Below are positions 1-5,221 of a stretch of DNA of 5,221 nt, piece after piece (the stretch's first letter is position 1; each line of letters starts with the position of its first letter). Made by a program: the position numbers and the translations under genes. The notes beneath the pieces are model-generated. The model saw only the letters and a list, made by a program, of their open reading frames with translations. It was not told where the DNA came from and ran no database searches. The stretch comes from an uncultured Ignavibacteria bacterium (GTDB lineage: Bacteria > Bacteroidota > Ignavibacteria > Ignavibacteriales > Melioribacteraceae): contig CALGLM010000190.1 in NCBI GenBank assembly GCA_937930275.1, positions 1 through 5,221 on the forward strand. The letters are read 5' to 3'.

Positions 1-476
1 TTGACGGTCTTGTTTTAGCAGCTTCAATGTCTAATTTTGGTAGTAAAATGAAAATGGAAGGGAATTCATCTCTTGTTTTATATGATCCTGATAATACTAC
101 TACCGGCAATAACGGAAACATACCCGCATATTTGGAAACAGAAGAATGGGAATTACCGTTATTATTTCGTGTCGGGCTTGCTTATCAACCCATTAATACC
201 GAAACTCATTGCTTAACACTTGCCTTAGATGCAGCGCATCCGAGCGATGATTATGAAAGTATTAATGCAGGTTTTGAATACACTTTTGACGAATTTTTAT
301 CTTTAAGAGCCGGTTACAAGTCATTATTTCTTAAAGATTCTGAAGAGTCTTTTACATTTGGCTTTGGTGTACAACAACGTTTAGTAGGAAATATATTATT
401 AAAAGTTGATTATGCATATGCTGATTTCGGAAGATTAAAAGAAATTCAAAAGTTTTCATTAGGAATTGCATTTTAA
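1..476 (+). CDS. PorV/PorQ-family outer-membrane beta-barrel protein, 3' part only
   Basis: The reading frame is open from base 3, so the gene begins before the window; the ATG at 27 is probably internal, because the codons before it (DGLVLAAS) continue the same frame and fit the family. About 157 residues are visible. The C-terminal half shows alternating beta-strands and ends in a phenylalanine (SLGIAF), as outer-membrane barrels often do. Segments that I recognise from PorV/PorQ-like proteins of Ignavibacteria are the SNFGSKMKMEG start, the ELPLLFRVGLAY strand, LTLALDAAHPSDD, the NAGFEYTF and LRAGYKSLFLKDSEE pair, and the closing DYAYADFGRL. PorV is the outer-membrane shuttle that takes T9SS cargo from the translocon to the attachment complex; many FCB genomes also carry several paralogues of unknown role. 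Lying upstream of T9SS cargo genes supports a secretion-related role, but the sequence cannot show whether this is the true PorV. A strong terminator follows the stop codon. Confidence 0.75.
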   Translation, partial: DGLVLAASMSNFGSKMKMEGNSSLVLYDPDNTTTGNNGNIPAYLETEEWELPLLFRVGLAYQPINTETHCLTLALDAAHPSDDYESINAGFEYTFDEFLSLRAGYKSLFLKDSEESFTFGFGVQQRLVGNILLKVDYAYADFGRLKEIQKFSLGIAF

Positions 477-495
477 TATACTGTACTCCCCTCAT

Positions 496-533
496 AAAGG
501 TGAGACCGCCGGTTAATCGGTCTCACCTTTTTT
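496..533 (+). terminator. Rho-independent terminator after the PorV-like gene
   Basis: A perfect 13-bp inverted repeat pairs 496-508 (AAAGGTGAGACCG) with 518-530 (CGGTCTCACCTTT). The loop is 9 bases and the T run covers 528-533. It starts 19 bases after the stop codon of the PorV-like gene. It ends 7 bases before the Shine-Dalgarno of the GH16 gene, leaving no room for a normal promoter between the two. Confidence 0.88.
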
Positions 534-540
534 AATATTT

Positions 541-546
541 AAGGAG
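541..546 (+). promoter_or_regulatory. Shine-Dalgarno of the GH16 gene
   Basis: AAGGAG lies 5 bases upstream of the ATG at 552. It fixes the start and is noteworthy because many FCB-group genes, including the CotH-like gene in this window, have no such site. Confidence 0.8.
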
Positions 547-551
547 ATAAT

Positions 552-2366
552 ATGAAAAATATCAACATTATTTTAGTTCTATTTTTAGTTTTTTGTACCG
601 GAGTTGTTAACGGTAAAACTTATAAAGGTGCAGAGTTGCGAACAAAAGCAGCATATACTTACGGCCGTTTTGAAGTAAAATATAAGGCTGCACAAAAAGA
701 CGGAATATTGGCTTCTTTTTTTACTTATCATGAAATTAGTTCAACGGCAGATTGGAATGAATTGGATATCGAGATTATGGGAAGATATGATAACGATGTG
801 CAATTTAATGCAATTACGCCGGGACAAACAAATCATGTTAGACATCAAAATGTTAATTTTAATCCGGCTGCCGATTTTCATGATTACGCAATTGAATGGA
901 CGCCTCAATATGTAGCATGGTTTGTTGACGGTGAAATGGTATATAAACAAACCGGTGCCCATGTTCAAACTTTAAATCGAGCACAAAAAATTATGATGAA
1001 TATTTGGAATCCGGCTGCTACCGGATGGGCTGGTGTATTTAATGCAAATAGCTTACCGGCATTTGCATATTATGATTACGTAAAATATTATTCATATACA
1101 CCGGGTACCGGAAATTATGGGTCAAATAATAATTTTACTCTTCTTTGGGCAGATGATTTTAATTCATTTAATTCAAGTAGGTGGGAAAAAGCTACGCATA
1201 CTTTTGACGGTAATAATTGTGATTTTATTCCCGAAAATATTGTATATAAAGACGGCTATATGATTTTATGTTTAACGGACGGTACAAATATCGGTTATAC
1301 CGATAAACAAGCTCCCGTTCCCATGTGGGCGAGATATGAATATAATAATGTATATGTAAGATTTAGCGAAGATCTTGATAAAGTATCTGCAGAAAATATT
1401 TCAAATTATGTAATTGCGGGTACAACTATAAATAGCGGCTTATTATTGGATGATAAAAAAACGGTTAAATTAAACGTTAGCGGTTTTAATTCGGGAATTA
1501 CCAATAATTTGATAATAATGAATGTAAAAGATAGCTTTACTCCTTCCAATATGATGTCACCTAAGGCAATTACTATTACAAACAGTATTCCGTTTAACTA
1601 TCCGGTAAAAATAAATGTCGGTGGAAATGCTGCATTAGGATATTTAGCTGACACAGAATTTAGCAATAACAACGAATACGGGTACTCTGAAGGAACAAGT
1701 GCATCGGCATCAACAACAATAAATATTCTAAATACCGAAGAGGACGAAATTTATAGAACTGAAAGATATTACATCACTAAATATAATGTTAGAGTACCAA
1801 ACGGAATATATAAGATTACATTAAAATTTTGTGAAAATTATTTTACTGCTGCAGGCAATAGAGTTTTTGATGTTTTTGTTCAAAACAGCTTAAAAATTGA
1901 TAACTTGGATATTTTTTCAAAAGTCGGTAAAAACGCGGCTTATGATGAGATTATTGATAATATTATTGTAAATGACGGTTTATTAAAATTTCATTTTTGT
2001 GCAGAAATTGGTGAACCGCTAATAAACGGTATTGTGATTGAGCAGTTATCAACTAAAACAGAAAATGAAAGTATTGAAAAAACCGGAATGAACTTTAAAC
2101 TTTATCCGAATTATCCTAATCCGTTTAACGGAACAACAAAAATACCAATAGAACTTAAACAAGAAGGAGATATTGATTTTAGAATTTATAATATTTTAGG
2201 TGAAGAAAAGTTTTTTACCCGGTTAAAAGACTTGTCAATAGGAACTCATGAAATTGCTTGGAGCGGACAAGATAATTACGGTTCATCTTTAAGTAGCGGA
2301 GTATATATAGTAAAAGTTTCTAATAAATATTTTTCCGGTTCTCAAAAAATAATTTATCTAAAATAA
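552..2366 (+). CDS. Secreted, circularly permuted GH16 beta-glucanase (lichenase-like) with malectin and T9SS sorting domains
   Basis: The protein has 604 residues. Residues 1-21 form a signal peptide; C15 is not in a proper lipobox, so a lipoprotein is unlikely. Residues 22-242 are a GH16 catalytic domain. The active-site motif WNELDIEIMG (68-77) gives nucleophile E70, D72 and acid/base E74. FHDYAIEWTPQYVAWFVDG (109-127) and KIMMNIWNP (146-154) are also lichenase-like. The part that normally opens the lichenase fold (TLLWADDFNSFNSSRWEKA, then TFDGNN) instead comes after it, at about 195-242, joined by a Gly/Asn linker; this is the order of the Fibrobacter succinogenes 1,3-1,4-beta-glucanase. 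An SbsA-like Ig domain (about 253-343) follows, then a malectin-like domain (about 351-498; INVGG, RVFDVFVQ, PLINGIVIE) that may bind sugar, then a T9SS type A sorting domain (513-604; FKLYPNYPNPFN). Expected role: cell-surface or extracellular hydrolysis of mixed-linkage beta-glucan. Substrate is inferred from the family; laminarin or another beta-glucan is possible. Confidence 0.9.
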   Translation: MKNINIILVLFLVFCTGVVNGKTYKGAELRTKAAYTYGRFEVKYKAAQKDGILASFFTYHEISSTADWNELDIEIMGRYDNDVQFNAITPGQTNHVRHQNVNFNPAADFHDYAIEWTPQYVAWFVDGEMVYKQTGAHVQTLNRAQKIMMNIWNPAATGWAGVFNANSLPAFAYYDYVKYYSYTPGTGNYGSNNNFTLLWADDFNSFNSSRWEKATHTFDGNNCDFIPENIVYKDGYMILCLTDGTNIGYTDKQAPVPMWARYEYNNVYVRFSEDLDKVSAENISNYVIAGTTINSGLLLDDKKTVKLNVSGFNSGITNNLIIMNVKDSFTPSNMMSPKAITITNSIPFNYPVKINVGGNAALGYLADTEFSNNNEYGYSEGTSASASTTINILNTEEDEIYRTERYYITKYNVRVPNGIYKITLKFCENYFTAAGNRVFDVFVQNSLKIDNLDIFSKVGKNAAYDEIIDNIIVNDGLLKFHFCAEIGEPLINGIVIEQLSTKTENESIEKTGMNFKLYPNYPNPFNGTTKIPIELKQEGDIDFRIYNILGEEKFFTRLKDLSIGTHEIAWSGQDNYGSSLSSGVYIVKVSNKYFSGSQKIIYLK

Positions 2367-2501
2367 ATATTTAGTTGCTTTCAATCAAAATTTGTCGTAA
2401 TATTAATGTGACTTGTTAATCCTGTTATAAAAAAGAATAGATGATTCACCCATTATATATATATGGATCAACTGAATAACAAACAAACTGGAGGTAATTA
2501 T
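2367..2501 (+). other. Intergenic gap between the GH16 and adhesin-like genes
   Basis: This 135-base AT-rich gap shows no convincing hairpin with a T run, so the GH16 transcript may read through into the next gene. It holds an ATAT run at about 2454-2463 and a weak sigma70-like pair (TTGCTT at 2375, TAATAT at 2398, 17 bases apart) that could easily be chance. No TAnnTTTG promoter element is present with a properly spaced upstream box. Confidence 0.4.
2490..2495 (+). promoter_or_regulatory. Shine-Dalgarno that sets the start at 2502
   Basis: GGAGGT lies 6 bases before the ATG at 2502. The in-frame ATG at 2463 has no such site and would put 13 polar residues (MDQLNNKQTGGNY) before the signal peptide, so 2502 is the better start. 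Confidence 0.85.
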
Positions 2502-4709
2502 ATGATAAGAAATAGTTACATTTCTAAGATATTATGCATACTGCTAATAGCAAGTTCGTTAATGCTGGGGCAAACTACAAAAAAGCAAAAAAATAATTCA
2601 ACAGGCTTGGCTCCTATTTCAATTGTAGAGAAAGAAAAAATTCCGTCATTAACCGGAAGCTTTAATAATCAAAAATTGGGATTTTTAGAAGAAGGATTTG
2701 AAGGAGTTACATTTCCTCCTGCAGGTTGGACTGCAGTTAGTGTTAAAGGAGATGAGATTTGGGACAGAGTAACAGATGATTTTAATAGCGGGACTGCTTC
2801 TGCATTTATTGATTATGATTATCCCGAAGGGGAAGATTGGCTCATAACTCCGCAGATAAATATACAGAGCGGTGCAACTATTTCATTTTATTTGACTCGT
2901 CAATATTCTTCAAATTATCCGCCGGATTATCTGTATGTTTATGTTTCGATTACAGATAATTCGTTAACAAGTTTTACTTTAGAAAATCAAATCTTTGCAC
3001 TTGATATTAACAGTCTGACATATGGTGTATTTACACAGTTTACATACGATTTAACTGCTTATGCCGGTCAAAATGTTTATATTGCATTTAAACATGTGGA
3101 TGCAGACGGCAACGGTTGCTATTTGGATGATGTTAAAATCGGAACACCTCCAAATAATGATGTCGGTTTACTTTCACTTGATATACCTGCAGCAGTTCCT
3201 CCGGGAGCTTTTACTCCAAAGGTTACTGCAAAAAACTTTGGTCTTAACACAGCTAATTATGACGTTACGCTAACAATTGGGAATAATTATACTTCTACAC
3301 GAAATGTATCTAATGCACTATTTGGATCCGTTGTAGAGTTAACATTTGATCCAATAAATTTTGAATTGGGAAATTATGTTGCCGAAGCTTATACTACATT
3401 ATTGGGCGGAACGGATGAAAATCCTTTAAATAATAGTTTAACAAAAAATATTTCATGCCAAAATATGGAAACCGTTTATGGATTTAATGCATACGGTTCT
3501 CTACCATCAGGTACTGTTTCTTTTGATGTTTCGACCCCGGGTTCAATTAACGTATTATTCCCTTATGCGGATAATTTTTTAGCAGGAAGTGCACATACAC
3601 CAAACGGAAACTATAGTATCTATTATTCTTCAAATCAGTTTGTAAAGTGGGAAATGGCTACAGGGCAATTAACTTCTTTAGGTACAATTGTGCCACCCGA
3701 AGGCGAATGGACTGGTATGACTTATGATCCAGCAACTCAAATAATATATGCTTCATGCTATGGCACCAATACCGTTATTTGTTCTATTGATCCGCTTACT
3801 TTGCAGACTACGGTTATTGCTACAATTCCAAGTTACTTAGTAATTGCAATTGCATGTAACGGTGACGGAAATATTTACGGTATTGAACTTATAAATGACG
3901 TATTCGGAAAATACGAATTGGCAACCAATACATTTACTGCTATTGGTCCATTAGGGTTTGATGCTAATTATGCTCAATCGTTAGAGTTTAATTATGAAAC
4001 TAATAAACTGTATTATGCTGCTTACGGAACTACCGGTGAGTTTAGATTAATGAATTATCAAACCGGTGTATCTGAATTAGTAGGTCCGTTTGGCGGCGGA
4101 TGTGAAGTTGACGGGTTATTTGCCGATATGGGAGGGACTATACCTGTTGAACTGACAACATTTGAAGCAAGAAAGAATAATGACAAGGTATTTTTAACTT
4201 GGATTACGGCAACAGAAGTAAATAACGATAGATTTGAAATTTATAGACGATATTCAGAATCTAATACATGGGAGTTGTTAGGAACAGTAAAAGGAAACGG
4301 TTCAACAACAGAATATAACTCGTACGAATTTTTAGATAATAATATTTTAAAGTTAGGCACTTATTATTATCAACTTAAACAGATTGATTATGACGGTACT
4401 GCAACATTCTCAAAAATTATATCTGTTGAAAATTTAGAGCTGCCGGTTAGTTTTGCATTACAACAGAATTATCCTAACCCGTTTAATCCTAATACTACTA
4501 TTGAGTACTCGTTACCTAAAGATTGTTCGGTAGAACTATCTGTATATGATGTAATAGGTAATTTAATTGAAAAATTAGAATCCGGATATAAACCTGCAGG
4601 GAATTATAAATATATTTTTGAAGCAAAAAACCTTTCTTCAGGTATTTATTATTACCAAATTAAAGCAGGTGATTTTGTTCAAGTTAAAAAGATGATGATA
4701 TTGAAGTAA
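2502..4709 (+). CDS. Large secreted T9SS cargo protein: choice-of-anchor J, beta-propeller-like and Fn3-like domains
   Basis: The protein has 735 residues from the chosen start. Residues 1-24 are a signal peptide (basic start, then ILCILLIASSLMLG). Residues about 63-214 resemble the choice-of-anchor J/cleaved-adhesin domain: EEGFEG and FPPAGW open it, EDWLITPQI sits mid-domain, and GCYLDDVKIG closes it. Residues about 218-318 look like a CARDB/Ig-type domain. Residues about 326-545 hold four weak repeats of roughly 42-46 residues, each pairing a 'xATGxLTxLG'-type turn with an 'xxIYA/LYYA' strand, as in beta-propellers. Residues about 549-642 are Fn3-like (VELTTFEARKNNDKVFLTW, then YYYQLKQIDYDGT). 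Residues 651-735 are a T9SS type A sorting domain (FALQQNYPNPFNPNTTI, ending MMILK). I see no catalytic motif. A surface adhesion or binding role is inferred from the domains; the true ligand is unknown. The gene follows the GH16 gene by 135 bases without an evident terminator, so co-transcription is possible. A clear terminator follows it. Confidence 0.85.
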   Translation: MIRNSYISKILCILLIASSLMLGQTTKKQKNNSTGLAPISIVEKEKIPSLTGSFNNQKLGFLEEGFEGVTFPPAGWTAVSVKGDEIWDRVTDDFNSGTASAFIDYDYPEGEDWLITPQINIQSGATISFYLTRQYSSNYPPDYLYVYVSITDNSLTSFTLENQIFALDINSLTYGVFTQFTYDLTAYAGQNVYIAFKHVDADGNGCYLDDVKIGTPPNNDVGLLSLDIPAAVPPGAFTPKVTAKNFGLNTANYDVTLTIGNNYTSTRNVSNALFGSVVELTFDPINFELGNYVAEAYTTLLGGTDENPLNNSLTKNISCQNMETVYGFNAYGSLPSGTVSFDVSTPGSINVLFPYADNFLAGSAHTPNGNYSIYYSSNQFVKWEMATGQLTSLGTIVPPEGEWTGMTYDPATQIIYASCYGTNTVICSIDPLTLQTTVIATIPSYLVIAIACNGDGNIYGIELINDVFGKYELATNTFTAIGPLGFDANYAQSLEFNYETNKLYYAAYGTTGEFRLMNYQTGVSELVGPFGGGCEVDGLFADMGGTIPVELTTFEARKNNDKVFLTWITATEVNNDRFEIYRRYSESNTWELLGTVKGNGSTTEYNSYEFLDNNILKLGTYYYQLKQIDYDGTATFSKIISVENLELPVSFALQQNYPNPFNPNTTIEYSLPKDCSVELSVYDVIGNLIEKLESGYKPAGNYKYIFEAKNLSSGIYYYQIKAGDFVQVKKMMILK
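3477..4136 (+). repeat. Region encoding four degenerate beta-propeller-like repeats
   Basis: Within the protein starting at 2502, similar turns recur at residues 385-389 (MATGQ), 430-434 (DPLTL), 473-477 (LATNT) and 519-523 (YQTGV). Each is followed by a hydrophobic strand and, about 20 residues later, a second strand (IIYAS, NIYGI, KLYYA). The spacing is about 42-46 residues. The repeat is at protein level only; the DNA is not visibly repeated. A full propeller needs more blades, so the strands at 326-382 probably contribute too. Confidence 0.5.
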
Positions 4710-4724
4710 AAATAGATTAAATAT

Positions 4725-4761
4725 AATTCCTCCGCAGTTAATTGAATGCGGGGGAATTTTT
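4725..4761 (+). terminator. Rho-independent terminator after the adhesin-like gene
   Basis: Bases 4725-4736 (AATTCCTCCGCA) pair with 4747-4758 (TGCGGGGGAATT) over 12 bp with one G-T wobble. The loop is 10 bases and the T run covers 4757-4761. It begins 15 bases after the stop codon at 4709. Confidence 0.85.
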
Positions 4762-4762
4762 A

Positions 4763-4831
4763 ATCCCGATAATAGATTTAAAGATTGCCGTAAATATCGG
4801 GGGCAAGCAATAATTTATTATTGGGATTTTT
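4763..4831 (+). terminator. Second, larger foldable element, possible back-up terminator or attenuator
   Basis: Bases 4763-4775 (AATCCCGATAATA) pair with 4816-4828 (TATTATTGGGATT) over 13 bp with one G-T wobble, followed by a T run at 4827-4831. The enclosed 40 bases can form an inner stem (4785-4789 TTGCC with 4802-4806 GGCAA). A competing fold is visible: 4765-4771 (CCCGATA) pairs perfectly with 4795-4801 (TATCGGG). Whether it ends transcription, is a dispersed intergenic repeat, or has a regulatory role cannot be told from this window alone. Confidence 0.5.
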
Positions 4832-4852
4832 CCTTTATTTTAGATAACTTTG
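4820..4852 (+). promoter_or_regulatory. Bacteroidetes-type promoter for the CotH-like gene
   Basis: TAACTTTG at 4845-4852 fits the Bacteroidetes -7 consensus TAnnTTTG exactly. A TTG at 4821-4823 lies 21 bases upstream, within the usual spacing for the -33 box. The start of transcription would fall at roughly 4857-4860, giving a leader of under 20 bases before the ATG at 4876. The -33 box overlaps the 3' arm of the preceding hairpin. In AT-rich DNA the -7 motif can occur by chance; its intergenic position and spacing raise its weight. Confidence 0.42.
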
Positions 4853-4875
4853 AATTAATAAAATAAAAAAATCTT

Positions 4876-5221
4876 ATGAAAAAAATCTTAATTATTCTAT
4901 TTGTTGCGGTTACTTATTATGCACAGGTGGTAACACCTATTTATGTTGATAATGCAAAATTATTGCAATTTACATCTTCAAACTTACCGATTTTTGTAAT
5001 TAATACTAACGGTCAAACTATTATTGACGATCAAAAAATTACTGTTAATTTAGGAGTAATTTATAATGGAGAAGGAGTTAGAAATAATATAACTGATCCT
5101 TTTAATCACTATAACGGAAAAATAGGAATAGAGATTAGGGGAAGTAGTACGCAAATGTTTCCCAAAAAGCAGTATGGTGTGGAAACAAGAGATGCAAACG
5201 GAAACGATTTAGATGTTTCGC
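4876..5221 (+). CDS. CotH-family secreted protein, 5' part only
   Basis: The frame is open from the ATG at 4876 to the window edge, giving 115 residues. Residues 1-17 (MKKILIILFVAVTYYAQ) form a signal peptide. Residues about 35-115 match the opening of the CotH domain as I know it from FCB-group proteins: SSNLPIFVINTNGQTI, DDQKITVNLGVIYNG, and the hallmark GKIGIEIRGSSTQMFPKKQY (81-100) followed by GVETRD. CotH of Bacillus spores is an atypical protein kinase; bacterial secreted relatives often carry Lamin-tail, Fn3 and sorting domains, and their substrates are mostly unknown. The catalytic residues lie beyond the window, so kinase activity cannot be judged. No Shine-Dalgarno precedes the start; the leader is A/T-rich, as is common in Bacteroidota. 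The preceding tandem hairpins and a TAnnTTTG promoter suggest that it is its own transcription unit. By context it is probably another surface or secreted protein. Confidence 0.85.
   Translation, partial: MKKILIILFVAVTYYAQVVTPIYVDNAKLLQFTSSNLPIFVINTNGQTIIDDQKITVNLGVIYNGEGVRNNITDPFNHYNGKIGIEIRGSSTQMFPKKQYGVETRDANGNDLDVS

Noticed and set aside
353..360. TACATTTG as a Bacteroidetes -7 box
   Set aside because: It lies inside coding sequence, about 190 bases from the next start, with no TTG at the right distance upstream.
453..482. Sigma70-like promoter TTTTCA-18-TATACT at the end of the PorV-like gene
   Set aside because: The match is fair (4 of 6 and 5 of 6) but it overlaps coding sequence and a strong hairpin follows; kept only as a possibility within the attenuation finding.
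579..599. Lipoprotein signal around C15 of the GH16 protein
   Set aside because: The residue before the cysteine is phenylalanine, not Gly/Ala/Ser, so it does not fit a lipobox; an ordinary signal peptide is more likely.
730..915. Short + strand open frame inside the GH16 gene
   Set aside because: It lies in another frame of a well-supported gene, has no ribosome binding site and a composition unlike a real protein.
741..968. Short - strand open frame opposite the GH16 gene
   Set aside because: It is antisense to the GH16 catalytic region and shows no recognisable motif; best explained as chance.
2375..2403. Sigma70-like promoter TTGCTT-17-TAATAT before the adhesin-like gene
   Set aside because: Only 3 of 6 and 4 of 6 bases match the consensus, which is expected by chance in such AT-rich DNA.
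2454..2464. ATAT dinucleotide run as a functional repeat
   Set aside because: It is only about five units long in AT-rich intergenic DNA and shows no further structure.
2463..2501. Upstream in-frame ATG as the start of the adhesin-like protein
   Set aside because: It has no Shine-Dalgarno and would put 13 polar residues ahead of the signal peptide; the ATG at 2502 has GGAGGT at the right distance.
3061..3273. Short + strand open frame inside the adhesin-like gene
   Set aside because: It overlaps a well-supported frame and has no independent signals.

Overview
The window looks like part of an AT-rich genome from the FCB (Fibrobacterota-Chlorobiota-Bacteroidota) group, most likely an Ignavibacteria-like lineage. 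The main clue is the C-terminal type IX secretion (T9SS) sorting domain on two proteins. Both carry the 'NYPNPFN' core, a wording typical of Ignavibacteria rather than of classical Bacteroidetes. Other clues are a PorV/PorQ-family outer-membrane protein, a CotH-family secreted protein, and a Bacteroidetes-style promoter (TAnnTTTG) before the last gene. The lineage is an inference; no rRNA or housekeeping marker is present.

Layout, all on the + strand: (1) 1-476, the 3' end of a PorV/PorQ-family outer-membrane beta-barrel gene; (2) 496-533, a strong hairpin terminator that ends only 7 bases before the Shine-Dalgarno of the next gene; (3) 552-2366, a secreted GH16 beta-glucanase with the two halves of its catalytic fold in swapped order, as in the naturally circularly permuted Fibrobacter succinogenes lichenase, followed by an Ig-like domain, a malectin-like domain and a T9SS sorting domain; (4) 2502-4709, a large secreted multidomain protein with a choice-of-anchor J/cleaved-adhesin-like domain, an Ig-like domain, a beta-propeller-like repeat region, an Fn3-like domain and a T9SS sorting domain; (5) 4725-4761, a terminator, followed by a second larger foldable element at 4763-4831; (6) 4876 to the window end, the start of a CotH-family secreted protein.

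The genes fit together as a surface/secretion neighbourhood. Two proteins are clearly T9SS cargo. The CotH-like one has a signal peptide and may also be cargo, but its C-terminus lies outside the window. The partial first gene belongs to the family that includes PorV, the T9SS shuttle protein. The likely biology is extracellular breakdown of mixed-linkage or related beta-glucans plus adhesion. The most notable item is the circularly permuted GH16 domain in a T9SS-exported, malectin-bearing enzyme. I do not see a mobile element, CRISPR array, RNA gene or defence system.
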